Assembly (NCBI GenBank): GCA_945861305.1
Contig: CAMATW010000029.1
Span: 1 to 33,971 of the forward strand
DNA: 33,971 nucleotides
Direction of reading: 5' to 3'
Source of the DNA: Bordetella parapertussis
GTDB lineage: Bacteria; Pseudomonadota; Gammaproteobacteria; Burkholderiales; Burkholderiaceae_C
Shown here: in pieces, positions 16,692 to 27,300 of the stretch
Layout: each line of letters begins with the position of its first letter
Numbering within the stretch: position 1 is the stretch's first letter
Program-made: the position numbers and the translations under genes
Notes under the pieces: model-generated
The model's input: the letters and a program-made list of their open reading frames with translations, nothing else
Told to the model about the DNA's origin: nothing
Databases searched by the model: none

Positions 16692-17003
16692 ATGACCCGA
16701 AGTGATTTGGTAGAAGAGTTGGCAGCACGGTTTCCTCAATTGGGACACCGCGATGCTGAATTTGCCGTCAAAGCTCTGCTTGACGCGATGAGTGACGCCA
16801 TGGTCAAAGGGCACCGCATTGAGTTGCGTGGTTTTGGCAGCTTTTCTGTGAACCGCCGCCCCCCACGCATGGGTCGCAACCCACGCTCTGGCGAGGCCGT
16901 TGCCATCCCTGAAAAACGAGTGCCGCATTTCAAACCTGGCAAAGCCCTTCGCGAAGCGGTGGACTTGCGTACCGAGCAACTTCTCAAAGGCAACACTCCT
17001 TAA
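16692..17003 (+). CDS. ihfB: Integration host factor subunit beta
   Basis: A 103-residue member of the HU/IHF family that bends DNA as a heterodimer with IHF-alpha. The start [21 protein letters not shown] is typical of IHF-beta. [29 protein letters not shown] includes the beta-ribbon arm with the intercalating proline, and [14 protein letters not shown] the C-terminal helix. The ATG at 16692 was chosen for the family N-terminus; an upstream in-frame start would add 19 unrelated residues. No clear ribosome binding site is visible. It follows rpsA by about 100 bp, the order seen across proteobacteria. Confidence 0.95.
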   Translation: MTRSDLVEELAARFPQLGHRDAEFAVKALLDAMSDAMVKGHRIELRGFGSFSVNRRPPRMGRNPRSGEAVAIPEKRVPHFKPGKALREAVDLRTEQLLKGNTP

Positions 17004-17036
17004 AGCCTAGAATGACTTGATTCAAAGGGGCTCGTC

Positions 17037-17351
17037 TTGAAACAATTCTTATGGCTGCTGCAGTGGACACTGAAAGCGGCCATTTTTTTGATGCTGTTTG
17101 CTTTCGCCTTGAACAACCAAGAAGATGTGCAGGTGCGCTTCTTTTGGGGCTTGCAATGGCGCTCACCGCTGGTGCTGGTTTTGCTGGGCTTTTTTGCCGC
17201 CGGTGTGGTGGTTGGTGTGCTGGGTATGGTGCCACGTTGGTGGCACCAAAGGCGTTTAGCCAAACAGGTTTTGCTTGCATCCAATGAAAGCCCACCATCT
17301 GTGAAAACCGCCGCTTCGCCGCCCGCTCCTGACATCCCTTACGGCCCTTAA
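17037..17351 (+). CDS. lapA: LapA family inner-membrane protein (DUF1049)
   Basis: A 104-residue inner-membrane protein with two membrane segments (about 6-25 and 43-65) flanking ALNNQEDVQVRFFWGLQW, the DUF1049/LapA signature. LapA works with LapB in lipopolysaccharide assembly control. The start is a TTG at 17037, supported by AAGGGG upstream and the natural N-terminus MKQFLWLLQWTLK. The cytoplasmic tail ends in a Pro/Ala-rich stretch. It is followed 5 bp later by lapB, the standard partnership. Confidence 0.88.
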   Translation: MKQFLWLLQWTLKAAIFLMLFAFALNNQEDVQVRFFWGLQWRSPLVLVLLGFFAAGVVVGVLGMVPRWWHQRRLAKQVLLASNESPPSVKTAASPPAPDIPYGP

Positions 17352-17356
17352 CGACG

Positions 17357-18499
17357 ATGGATTTGGACATCAGTTGGATTTTTCTAGGGCTTCCTGCGGC
17401 TTTTTTGCTCGGTTGGGTGGCCTCACGCTTCGATTTGCGCCAGTTGCGCATGGAAAACCGCAGCAACCCCAAGGCCTATTTTAAAGGCCTGAACCACTTG
17501 CTCAACGAGCAACAAGACCAAGCTATTGACGCCTTCATTGAAGCAGTGCAACGCGACCCCGATACCTCTGAGTTGCACTTTGCTTTGGGCAATTTGTTTC
17601 GCCGCCGCGGCGAGTACGAGCGGGCTGTACGGGTCCACCAACACCTGCTCTCACGTGGCGATATCAGTCAGTCAGATCGAGAGCGAGCGCAATACGACTT
17701 GGCCATGGACTTTGTGAAAGCCGGCATCCTGGACCGAGCAGAAACTGCCCTCAAAGCCTTGCTAGACACCCCTTTGACCGCACAGGCCTTGCTGGCGCTC
17801 TTAAGCATTTACGAGAGAGCACGAGACTGGCGCCAAGCCGCCGAGGTATCGCGCCAACTTGATCTGCAACAGGGACAGGGGCAATTCGACACCCGCCGTG
17901 CGCATTACCTGTGCGAGTTGGCAGCACAAAGCAAAGACAACGAGGAAGTACATGGGCTGTTGCAAGAGGCAGTCGCTTGTGCTCCTCTTCATGCCAGACC
18001 ACGTGTGGCTTTGGCGCAGTGGATGCAGGCGCAGGGCCAAATGAGACAAGCCTGCGACCAACTGCAGCAACTCGCCAGCGACATCCCATCCGCCCTGCCT
18101 TTGATAGCCACTCAACTCGCCCAACTGGCCCCGCAGGTGCAGCGCGGGCAAGCCGTGTTGCAGCTCTTGCAAAACGGTTACCAACAATTGCAAAGCTTGG
18201 ATGTGCTCGACGCCATTGTGGCGCTGGAGTCGCACATGGGGCAGTCGCAAGGACGGGCGCATTACGCAGCGCATTTGCAAAACCACCCTTCCCTGATCGC
18301 AGCCAGCCAATGGCTGGCAGGCGCTGGCCTAGACCCGCAACAACAACCGCAGGTGCAACGGGCGCTGGACCACGCGGTCAAGCCCCTGCGACGCTTCCGT
18401 TGTGCGGCCTGTGGCTTTGAGGCTTCGCACCATTTTTGGCAATGCCCAGGCTGCCAAGCTTGGGACAGTTATCCTCTCCGAAGAATTGAAGAACTGTGA
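17357..18499 (+). CDS. lapB: Lipopolysaccharide assembly protein B
   Basis: A 380-residue membrane-anchored TPR protein that regulates LpxC turnover through FtsH and so balances LPS and phospholipid synthesis. A single N-terminal membrane helix (about 6-22) is followed by the characteristic YFKGLNHLLNEQQDQAIDAF and further TPR helices to about 330. A C-terminal rubredoxin-like metal site has two CxxC pairs (C349/C352 in CAACGF and C363/C366 in CPGCQAWDSYP). All four metal ligands are present. The stop overlaps the following ATG by one base (TGATG). Length matches the family (about 390). Confidence 0.95.
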   Translation: MDLDISWIFLGLPAAFLLGWVASRFDLRQLRMENRSNPKAYFKGLNHLLNEQQDQAIDAFIEAVQRDPDTSELHFALGNLFRRRGEYERAVRVHQHLLSRGDISQSDRERAQYDLAMDFVKAGILDRAETALKALLDTPLTAQALLALLSIYERARDWRQAAEVSRQLDLQQGQGQFDTRRAHYLCELAAQSKDNEEVHGLLQEAVACAPLHARPRVALAQWMQAQGQMRQACDQLQQLASDIPSALPLIATQLAQLAPQVQRGQAVLQLLQNGYQQLQSLDVLDAIVALESHMGQSQGRAHYAAHLQNHPSLIAASQWLAGAGLDPQQQPQVQRALDHAVKPLRRFRCAACGFEASHHFWQCPGCQAWDSYPLRRIEEL

Positions 18500-19431
18500 T
18501 GACGCTTTGTACCCCTGAACACCTTCAAAGCACTCAAGTGCTGGTCGTCGGCGATGTCATGCTCGACCGCTATTGGTATGGCGCGGTAGACCGTATCAGC
18601 CCCGAGGCGCCTGTGCCTGTGGTGCGGGTGACCCGTGAAGAAGAGCGTTTGGGTGGCTGTGGCAATGTGGCTTTCAATGTGGTCACCTTGGGCGGGCAAG
18701 CCTCTTTGCTGAGCGTGGTGGGCGATGACGATAACGGCAACAAACTCATACAGCAGCTAGAGCAAAGCGGCATCCATGCCCACTTGGGCCGAGACGCGCA
18801 ACTGAAAACCACGGTCAAGCTGCGCATTATTGGTAGACAGCAGCAGCTGCTTCGCGCCGATTTCGAGAGCGAGCCACAGTCCGAAGTACTGGCCAGCCTT
18901 ACCCGCCAATTCCACAGCTTGCTAGGACTTCACCAAGCGGTGCTGTTTTCCGACTATGGCAAAGGCGGCTTGACACACATCGCCGACATGATTGCCGCGG
19001 CGAAAGCTGCCAAACTGCCAGTGCTGATCGATCCCAAAGGCAGCGACTATTCGCGTTACGCGGGAGCCACCGTCATCACACCCAACCGTGCCGAGTTGCA
19101 ACAAGTCATTGGGCGCTGGCGCGACGAAAACAGTTTGCTGAGCATGGCGCAAAACCTGCGCGAAAGCTTAAAGCTAGACGCCTTGCTGCTGACGCGCAGC
19201 GAAGAGGGCATGAGTTTGTTTGATGCCCAAGGCGTCACCCACGTACCTGCACAAGCACGCGAGGTGTTCGATGTCACTGGGGCAGGCGACACCGTCATCG
19301 CCACCTTGGCCACGCTTTTGGGTGCTGGCATGACGCTGCGCGAGGCGCTGCCTTGGGCCAACAAGGCCGGAGGCATTGTGGTGGGAAAGTTTGGTACCGC
19401 TGGGGTGACATACCAGGAGTTGTTCATATGA
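18499..19431 (+). CDS. hldA: D-glycero-beta-D-manno-heptose-7-phosphate kinase (kinase domain only)
   Basis: A 310-residue PfkB-family sugar kinase that phosphorylates heptose 7-phosphate at C1 in the ADP-heptose pathway for LPS core. It begins [16 protein letters not shown] and has [27 protein letters not shown] (substrate site), [11 protein letters not shown] and the PfkB catalytic motif [14 protein letters not shown]. Enterobacterial HldE carries a second, adenylyltransferase domain (about 475 residues in all); here the protein stops after the kinase, so a separate hldC must exist elsewhere. The ATG at 18499 overlaps the lapB stop; a GTG three bases upstream is also open. It overlaps hldD by 4 bp. 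Confidence 0.94.
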   Translation: MTLCTPEHLQSTQVLVVGDVMLDRYWYGAVDRISPEAPVPVVRVTREEERLGGCGNVAFNVVTLGGQASLLSVVGDDDNGNKLIQQLEQSGIHAHLGRDAQLKTTVKLRIIGRQQQLLRADFESEPQSEVLASLTRQFHSLLGLHQAVLFSDYGKGGLTHIADMIAAAKAAKLPVLIDPKGSDYSRYAGATVITPNRAELQQVIGRWRDENSLLSMAQNLRESLKLDALLLTRSEEGMSLFDAQGVTHVPAQAREVFDVTGAGDTVIATLATLLGAGMTLREALPWANKAGGIVVGKFGTAGVTYQELFI

Positions 19432-20432
19432 AAATTGTTGTGACAGGCGCTGCAGGATTCATCGGCAGCAACATCGTTAAGGGCTTGAACCAGCGTGGCA
19501 TCACCGACATCATTGCGGTGGACGATTTGCGCGACGGCGACAAGTTTCGCAACCTGTCCGATTTGCACATCGCCGACTACATCGACCACACCGTGTTTTA
19601 CGAAGCCTTTGCCAAACGCGAGTTTGGCAAAGTAGAGGCAGTCTTCCACGAGGGCGCTTGCAGCGACACCATGGAAACCGACGGCCAGTTCATGATGAAC
19701 AACAACTACGGCGTGTCCTGCCAGCTGTGGACCGCCTGTCAGGCGCAAGGGGTACGCTTGTTGTATGCGTCCTCCGCGGCAACCTATGGCGGATCGAGCA
19801 GCTTTGTGGAAACACCTGAGCATGAAAAACCGCTGAATGTTTACGGCTACTCCAAGCTCTTGTTTGACCAACGGATGCGCCGGGAAATGGGTTCCAATTT
19901 CACCAAGAACACCGCCCAAGTGGTGGGCTTTCGCTACTTTAATGTGTATGGCCCACGTGAGCAGCACAAAGGGCGCATGGCCAGCGTGGCGTTTCACCAG
20001 TTTCACCAACTGCACAAGGATGGCCATGTCAAATTGTTTGCCGACTATGGTGGCTATGCCGCTGGCGAACAAGAGCGCGACTTTGTGTTCATCGACGATG
20101 TGGTGGCGGTGAACCTTTGGTTCTTCGATCACCCCACAAAAAATGGCTTGTTCAACTTAGGCACTGGCCGTGCCCAGCCTTTCAACGACGTGGCGCTTGC
20201 CGTGGTGAATGCCGCCCGTGACGACAAGCAAGAATCACCCTTGAACTTGGCGCAGGCGGTCAAAGCTGAAAGTATTCGCTACATAGACTTCCCCGACGCG
20301 CTTCGTGGCAAATACCAGTGCTTCACCCAAGCTGACCTGAGCACACTTCGCGCCAGCGGCTGCGACCATGTGTTTGCCGACGTGCAAACCGGCGTGACGC
20401 GCTATATGCACTGGTTGACGCACAACGCGTAA
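19428..20432 (+). CDS. hldD: ADP-L-glycero-D-manno-heptose 6-epimerase
   Basis: A 334-residue extended short-chain dehydrogenase that epimerises ADP-heptose for the LPS inner core. The NADP-binding motif is [12 protein letters not shown] (residues 4-15). Family signatures include [31 protein letters not shown] (catalytic Tyr and Lys), [19 protein letters not shown] and [14 protein letters not shown]. The ATG at 19428 overlaps the hldA stop (ATGA), so the two heptose genes are translationally coupled. Length is typical (about 310-335). Confidence 0.97.
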   Translation: MKIVVTGAAGFIGSNIVKGLNQRGITDIIAVDDLRDGDKFRNLSDLHIADYIDHTVFYEAFAKREFGKVEAVFHEGACSDTMETDGQFMMNNNYGVSCQLWTACQAQGVRLLYASSAATYGGSSSFVETPEHEKPLNVYGYSKLLFDQRMRREMGSNFTKNTAQVVGFRYFNVYGPREQHKGRMASVAFHQFHQLHKDGHVKLFADYGGYAAGEQERDFVFIDDVVAVNLWFFDHPTKNGLFNLGTGRAQPFNDVALAVVNAARDDKQESPLNLAQAVKAESIRYIDFPDALRGKYQCFTQADLSTLRASGCDHVFADVQTGVTRYMHWLTHNA

Positions 20433-20518
20433 TGCGCTGCTTGGTTTTTTTCTAAGCGTCACTTTCTTGCTTCAAGGCCTCTAGCTGCTTCAATGGGTGT
20501 TTTTACAAGAGACACCGA

Positions 20519-20797
20519 ATGGGCAAAACTGCTTTTTTTTTAATGCTGGGACTTCTGGCCCCCGTATGGGCGCTAGAGGTCAACCACGCCACCGAGGCCG
20601 AACTTGATGGTTTGCGTGGCTTGGGGCCGGCCTTCACCCGCCGCATTTTGGCCGAACGTTCGCTGCGTCCTTTTGCCGACTGGCCCGACCTGATGCGCCG
20701 CGTCGCGGGCATGGGTCGCGTCACTGCGCAAAACCTGTCAGCGCAAGGTTTGACGGTGAATAGCCAAAGCTTGACCCTAGAAAAAAATACCCCCTAA
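20519..20797 (+). CDS. comEA: ComEA-like helix-hairpin-helix DNA-binding protein
   Basis: A 92-residue secreted protein. A signal peptide (MGKTAFFLMLGLLAPVWA) is followed by LEVNHATEAELDGLRGLGP and the helix-hairpin-helix pair GLGPAFTRRILAER and GMGRVTAQNLSAQG, the short ComEA form that binds incoming DNA in the periplasm during transformation. The N-x-A-x-x-x-E-L pattern is a strong family mark. It lies 86 bp after hldD. Function in natural competence is inferred from the family; no other com genes are in the window. Confidence 0.82.
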   Translation: MGKTAFFLMLGLLAPVWALEVNHATEAELDGLRGLGPAFTRRILAERSLRPFADWPDLMRRVAGMGRVTAQNLSAQGLTVNSQSLTLEKNTP

Positions 20798-20858
20798 GCT
20801 CACGCCCTGAGCCTTGGACTGACTTAAGCTCACAGTCCTGACCACCCCCTACCCGCTC

Positions 20859-23800
20859 ATGACCTCGCCCTCGTCCTCTGGTTTCATGGTTTTTCACAGC
20901 AACCGCACGGAAGGTCTGCGGGAACTTCTGCTGAGCTATGTGAAAGAACGCCCACTGACGCCTTTGCAAAGCGAAACCATACTGGTGCAAAGCAACGGCA
21001 TGAAGCATTGGTTGACGCTGTCTTTGGCCCACACCTCGGCCTTGGGTATTTGCGCCGCCACACGGCTGGAACTTCCCTCCAGCCAGTTATGGCAAATCTA
21101 CCGAAGCGTGTTGGGTGCAGACAAACTGCCTACCCATATGGCCTTGGACAAAGCGCCCTTGGTCTGGCGTATCTTGCGCCGCCTGCCCGAGTGGTTGAAA
21201 GACCCCTGCTTTTCACCCTTAGCCCATTACCTTGGCGACGACACCCAAGGCAGCCGCGCCTTTGGCTTGGCGCAGCAATTGGCCGATGTACTGGACGGTT
21301 ACCAAAACTACCGCGCCGATTGGCTGGAAAACTGGGCCGCAGGGCGGGATGTGCTGGACCAAGGCCAGACCCTGCCGCCAACTCAAGCATGGCAAGCCGC
21401 CATGTGGCGCGACTTGTTGGAAGACGTGCAAGCGCACCTTCCTGTTGGACAAATGGGTTTCCAAGCCCGCTCGGATGTTCACAAGTCTTTCATGCAAGCC
21501 TTGAAGAACTTGTCGCCGCAGCAACTCAGCACAGCTTTGCCACCGCGTTTGCTGGCGTTTGGCATCACTGCACTGCCGATGCAAACCTTAGAGGCACTGG
21601 TAGCCTTGGGGCGCTTCATCCCCGTGCTGATGTTTGTTCACAACCCCAGCCGCGAGCACTGGGGGCACCTCACAGAAAGCCTTGTTCCCGAGGGCCACCC
21701 CTTGCTGGCTGCGTGGGGCAAGCATGGCCGCGACTACCTCCATGCCATCGACAACTTTGATGCGGCCGAGCCCCACGCACCGCCCTATCAGCGGGTCAAT
21801 CTGTTCATTGACCCCCTGAACGAAGCACAGGACTCGGGACAGCAAGCCTCGGTATTGCAAGCCTTGCAATCTGCCATCCTGCACTTGGACACGCCACCCA
21901 CAACGCCAGCCCTGCTCAGCCAACCCGACCACAGCCTTCAATTCGTGCAAACCCATTCGGCGCAACGGGAAGTCGAAGTGCTGCACGACCGCATCTTGGC
22001 GTGGCTGGACGCTGACCCCCGCTTGCAACCCTCGGACATCATGGTCATGGTGCCCGACATGGCCTTGTTCGCGCCGCATATCCATGCGGTTTTTGCTCGC
22101 TTTCAAGCCCAATCCCCTGACACAACTTCACGCCACCTGCCCTATGCCGTGGCCGACACCACGCCCCACTTAGAACCCACCGTGCAAGCCCTGCAAACCT
22201 TGCTCCAATTGCCGCAGCTGCGCTTGAGCTTGGGTGAATGGCTGGGTTTGTTCCAAGTGGAGATGGTGCGAAACCGCTACGCCTTGCAAGCGCAAGATGT
22301 GCAAGAGTTGCACAAATTACTCTCGGATGCAGGCGTTCGCTGGGGCTTGGACGGGCCGCACCGTCAGCACTGGGGCGTGCAAGCGGACGTCCCCCACAAC
22401 GCTCACAACACCTGGGTGTTTGGTCTGCAACGTTTGCTCTTGGGTTATGCCTTGGGAGCGACTGACAACACACATGCCACTTGGCAAGACACGTTTGCAC
22501 AAACCGGCGTGGACGGGCTAGACGCCCCTGTGATCTCGGCTTTGTTGCGTTGCTTGCAAGACCTGCAACTCAGTTTGCAACAGCTTTCACAAGACCATAC
22601 ACCCACGCAATGGGTACAGTTGCTACAGGCTTTGGTGGCGAGGTTTTTCAAGGCGAACGACGACGCCAGCCAACGCTTGCTCGATCGAATCTTGACACCC
22701 TTAGAGCAATGGTTGAACGACTGCCAGTTGGCTCAGTTCGACAGCCCCGTGGCCTTGGCGGTGGTGCGCAGCCACTGGTTGGCGCAAATGGACACCGGTG
22801 GCTTGCAGCGCCGCTTCATGGGCGGGGGTGTGCAATTCGCCACCCTCATGCCCATGCGAGCCATTCCCTTTAAAGTGGTATGCCTCCTGGGCATGAACGA
22901 TGGCGCCTACCCCCGCTCGCCCCCACCGCGCGACTTCGACTTGATGAGCCACCCCAGCTTGGGTCGTGCAGGCGACCGCGCTCGGCGTGAAGACGACCGC
23001 TATTTATTCTTAGAGGCGGTCTTGTCTGCCCGAGAGCGTTTGTATGTGTCGTGGCAAGGGCGGCGCGCCAGCGACCACGCCAAGCTCCCACCCTCGGTCT
23101 TGGTGGCGCAATTGTTAGAACATCTGAACCTGTGCCACGCCCTGCCCAAGGAAGAGGCCCACAGCGACGATGAAACAAGTCAGCCTGCATTTGAAGCGCC
23201 GCTGCAACCCTTGCAGCCGTTTTCTTCCAAGTACTTTTTGCAAGGCAGTGGTTTCAAAACCTATGCGGCCGATTGGCAAACCACCCGCTCGACGCTGCCG
23301 CCTTCTGTTGAACAAGCTTTAACTTCCCGAGGCACAGCACCACCCTTAAGCAGCTTGAGCGAGCAAGACCTCAGTCTTTTGTTGCGCCACCCCGAGGAGG
23401 TGCATTTTCGTTCCTATTTGCAACTGCGATTGGATAAACCGCCAGAAGCGGGAGAGGAAGACGAACCCTTTGATACCCCAGGTTTGCAACGCTTTGTGAT
23501 GGACCAATCTGTGCTTTACAGCGACGAGCCTGTAGCACAGTTGATGCAGTTGCAGCGTCAAGGCTTGTTAGCTTTGAGCGGATTTGGCCACTTGCAACAA
23601 GACCACATGCAAGCACTGCGCGAGACCGTTCTGGGACATTTGGCTGAATGGTTGCATGAGCCTAGCCAAGACATGCCTTCACAGTCGTACCCCCTTCAAG
23701 CGCATGGCATTGGTATGCAATTAGGCTTTGGCGGCGACGCACACCTATGGCGTCAATACCCCAACGGCACAGCAACTCAAATCGATTTACGCCCTGGCAA

Positions 23801-24326
23801 GGTCTTGAATACCGCGGGGCAAGCTCGTCTGTATACCTTGGCGTCACTTTGGTTGGGCCACCTCAGCGCCAACGCAGCGGGCGTGATAACCACCAGCTTA
23901 CAAAGCGGTGAAGATGGGTTGGTGGCACTGTCGCCCTTGCCTGCCGCCCAAGCCCAAGCCTTGTTGGCAGACTTGGTGGCGGTCTACTTGCAAGCTTGGC
24001 AAAGCCCTTTGCCACTGGCTTGCAAAACAGCCTGTGCTTGGCTGATGGCCAGGCATTTCCCGTCCTCCAAAACCAAGCCTGAGGAGATTGCCACCAAAGC
24101 CGCTTCAGCCGCTCGACTGGTCTTCGAAGGAGGGTTCAGCCAGCTAGGCGAGCGGGCCACATCAAGCTGTTTACAACGTGCTTTTCCCGAATTTGAAGAC
24201 CTCTGGCCTGAACTGCCAAACTGGGCCGAGCGGGTGTATGGCCCGATGCTGCAAGCCCTGATGCCTCTGGCAAGCGACGCCGCTTCGCCGGTTGGCGCGG
24301 TAAACACCGACGAGGTAGACGTATGA
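20859..24326 (+). CDS. recC: RecBCD subunit gamma (RecC)
   Basis: A 1155-residue exonuclease V gamma subunit, close to E. coli RecC in length. It opens with MVFHSNRTEGLRELLL, then ESILVQS-like SETILVQSNGMKHWLT, the standard RecC start. Other marks are VQTHSAQREVEVLHDRI, DIMVMVPDM, HLPYAVAD, VQFATLMPMRAIPFKVVCLL and GMNDGAYPR. RecC reads Chi-like sequences with a degenerate helicase core and holds RecB and RecD together. The ATG is preceded by no strong ribosome binding site; the second in-frame Met (MVFHSN) is possible. It overlaps recB by 4 bp (ATGA). Confidence 0.95.
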   Translation: MTSPSSSGFMVFHSNRTEGLRELLLSYVKERPLTPLQSETILVQSNGMKHWLTLSLAHTSALGICAATRLELPSSQLWQIYRSVLGADKLPTHMALDKAPLVWRILRRLPEWLKDPCFSPLAHYLGDDTQGSRAFGLAQQLADVLDGYQNYRADWLENWAAGRDVLDQGQTLPPTQAWQAAMWRDLLEDVQAHLPVGQMGFQARSDVHKSFMQALKNLSPQQLSTALPPRLLAFGITALPMQTLEALVALGRFIPVLMFVHNPSREHWGHLTESLVPEGHPLLAAWGKHGRDYLHAIDNFDAAEPHAPPYQRVNLFIDPLNEAQDSGQQASVLQALQSAILHLDTPPTTPALLSQPDHSLQFVQTHSAQREVEVLHDRILAWLDADPRLQPSDIMVMVPDMALFAPHIHAVFARFQAQSPDTTSRHLPYAVADTTPHLEPTVQALQTLLQLPQLRLSLGEWLGLFQVEMVRNRYALQAQDVQELHKLLSDAGVRWGLDGPHRQHWGVQADVPHNAHNTWVFGLQRLLLGYALGATDNTHATWQDTFAQTGVDGLDAPVISALLRCLQDLQLSLQQLSQDHTPTQWVQLLQALVARFFKANDDASQRLLDRILTPLEQWLNDCQLAQFDSPVALAVVRSHWLAQMDTGGLQRRFMGGGVQFATLMPMRAIPFKVVCLLGMNDGAYPRSPPPRDFDLMSHPSLGRAGDRARREDDRYLFLEAVLSARERLYVSWQGRRASDHAKLPPSVLVAQLLEHLNLCHALPKEEAHSDDETSQPAFEAPLQPLQPFSSKYFLQGSGFKTYAADWQTTRSTLPPSVEQALTSRGTAPPLSSLSEQDLSLLLRHPEEVHFRSYLQLRLDKPPEAGEEDEPFDTPGLQRFVMDQSVLYSDEPVAQLMQLQRQGLLALSGFGHLQQDHMQALRETVLGHLAEWLHEPSQDMPSQSYPLQAHGIGMQLGFGGDAHLWRQYPNGTATQIDLRPGKVLNTAGQARLYTLASLWLGHLSANAAGVITTSLQSGEDGLVALSPLPAAQAQALLADLVAVYLQAWQSPLPLACKTACAWLMARHFPSSKTKPEEIATKAASAARLVFEGGFSQLGERATSSCLQRAFPEFEDLWPELPNWAERVYGPMLQALMPLASDAASPVGAVNTDEVDV

Positions 24327-27300
24327 GCCTGAACCTGCTCGCGCTGCCCTTGTCTGGGCGGCAAGTCATCGAAGCCAGTGCAGGCACTGGCAAAACTTTC
24401 ACCTTGGCGGCGCTGTATGTGCGGCTGGTCTTGGGCCACGGGCGGGATGCAAAAGGCTTGCAGCCCGCCCATATTTTGGTGATGACTTTCACCGATGCCG
24501 CTACCGCTGAATTGCGAGAGCGCATCCGTCTGCGCTTGCACGAAGCCGCGCTGTGGTTTGACGCTAAAGTAGCGGGACGCACCTGCAAGCCAGACCCTTT
24601 TTTGAACGACTTGACCAAGGCTTTCGCGCCAGAACAGTGGGCGCAGTGTGCAGCGCAACTGCATTTGGCCGCGCAAAGCATGGACGAGGCCGCCATTTAC
24701 ACCATCCATGGTTGGAGTCGACGCATGCTCAGCAGCTTTGCCCTGCACAGCCGCGACCTGTTTGAGCAAACCCACCTCGACAACCCTGCCGAGTTGCTGC
24801 ACCAGTTGGTCAACGACCATTGGCGGCGCTGGTTTTACCCCCTCGGCTTGCCCCAACAAAAAATACTCAAGGCGCTGCTCGGCGGCGACCCGAAAGCTCT
24901 GCTGAAAGACCTGAAAACCCGCTGGCAAACCTTAGACCGACAACCACAACCCAGCGATGCAGCAGCACCGCCTGCACCCACGCAGTTGTTGGACATGCAC
25001 GACACGTGGTTAAACACAGAACAAGCTTTGGTCGTTGCGGCCAAGCAAGCTTGTCAAGCGGCACTGGGAAAGGGATTGGTGGGTATTTTGGTAGCTGCTC
25101 AGGCCGCGCGAAAAATGAAAGGCAGCCGCGCAGACTTCTTCGCTAACTGGGTGAATGAATTGCAAGCATGGAGTCAACCTGACGCGGACATTCGTGCTGA
25201 AACCTTGCAACGCTTTACCCTCACCCACCTTCAAGACAAAGGTTGGCCAGAAGCTGCTGAACACCCAGTCTTTGCTCACATCGAGGCACTGTACCAACAC
25301 CAAGCCACCGAACCGGCCTCCAAAGACGGCTTGCTTGACCACGCAGCCCACGAGGTGCGCCAGCAATACCAGCAAACCAAATTGCAGTTGTCGGTGTTCG
25401 ATTTCCAAGACTTGCTGCAACGTCTGCACACCGCTTTGTATGCCGATGAAGGTCAAATGGCCGCGGCGATCCGCGATCAATACCCCGTGGCCATGGTCGA
25501 TGAATTCCAAGACACCGACCCTTGGCAATACCAAAGCTTGAACCGCATTTACCACCCTAGCCATGTGGGCGACGAAAATGCGCTGGTGATGATTGGCGAC
25601 CCTAAGCAAGCCATCTACAGTTTTCGCGGTGCCGACCTGCGTACCTACCTAGAGGCTCGCACCCAAGCCCTTGAACTCAACCCCCAGGCCCTGCACAGCT
25701 TGGACAGCAATTTCCGCTCCACACCCGCCTTGGTGCAAGCGGTAAACCATGTGTTTGGCGCCATCGAGCGGCCCTTTCATTCGGCCTTAGGGAAAATCGA
25801 ATTCACCAAGGTCAATAGCCGCAGCGACGCCATACCCCTCAGCAGTGCGCAAGGCCAAGCGCTGCCCCCATTGACCGTGTGGCACCTGCCACCACCCGAG
25901 AACGCCAAGTATTGGAGCGCGCCGCTGCAGTTGAAACATATGTCGCATGGCTTTGCCGCGCAGATGGTGGCCCTGTTGCACCAACAGCCCAAGGTGCAAC
26001 CCCGCGATATGGCCGTGTTGGTGCGCACCCATGTGCAGGCCAAGGCCATGCAAAAAGCTTTACAAAAGTTGGACTTGCCCAGTGTCTTCATGTCGGACCA
26101 CGCCAATGTGTTTCAAAGCGAAGAGGCCCAAGACCTGTGGCGAGTTCTCAGAGCCATCAGTGCGCCGCGCCAAACCGCTTGGCTGCGCAGCGCGGTGGCC
26201 TGTCGTGTTTGGGGCTTGGATATGCCGCAGTTACAGGTTTTTTTGCAAAACGATGCCATGACCGATGCTCTGGCCGAATCTTGCCAACGTTGGCTACAGC
26301 AATGGCAGCAGCAAGGCGTGTTGCCCATGCTTTACAGCTGGTTGCATGAACAACACATTGCGACCCGCTTGCTGGCTTTGTCTGACGGCGAGCGCCGTTT
26401 GACAAACCTGCTGCATTTGGGCGAACTGCTGCAAAACGCCAGCCAAGGCTTGCAAGGCCCCGCTGCGTTGTTGCAGCATTTGGCAGACAGGCTGCAGTCG
26501 AGCAGCGACAGCCCCGAAGCGCAAAAAATGCGCCTTGAAACCGACGACCAATGCGTGCAAATCGTTACCTTCCACAAGAGCAAAGGGCTGGAGTACCCCT
26601 TGGTGTTTGTGCCGTTCTTAGGCAGTTTTAAAAAACCACCCAAAGATGATGCCAAAGAAGCTGTCGAGGCTGAAGAGGAAGAAGGGCAAGAGCCCGATAT
26701 CACCGAGTCCAATGTGGATGAAGACATGCGCTTGCTATATGTCGCGCTCACCCGTGCCAAACGCGCTATGTGGCTGGGCGTGAGCAGCAGCCGTGACAGC
26801 TTGGCGGGCCAAAAGGGCAAAGATTTACGCCTGAGTGCCGTCTCGCGCTTGTTAAAACGCGAATCCCACGCAGACTTGGCTGAGCGTCTGCAAAACACTT
26901 GGGGCGGTTGTGAACACATTGCCATCCAAACTCTGCCCAGCGCCAACGGCCAACAATACCAAGCACCGCGTTCCACGGCTTTGCCGCAATCTGCTTTGCT
27001 GCCCCAAAGGCAAAACCATCAGCGATGGTGGACCGCCAGTTTCAGCAGTCTCACGCGGGGCTTGGAAGCCGGCACGCCCCATGAAGAAGCGCTGCTGGAC
27101 GCCGACATGGACGCGCAAATATCTGCTGAATTCAGCTCACCCACCATCGCTTCTGATTGGCAAAAATTCCCAGCTGGGGCGCGATATGGCACCTTGCTGC
27201 ACGATTTATTGCAGTACCAAGCTGAACAAGCTTGGCCCCTTGCTCACGCTGGCGCAAACGGGCAAGACTTGGCGTGGCAACAACTGCTGCAACGCAAAGC

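Noticed and set aside
20797..20845. Inverted repeat GGACTG...CAGTCC and repeated TAAGCTCAC before recC as a terminator or operator
   Set aside because: The stem is only 6 bp with a long loop and no U-tract, too weak to call.
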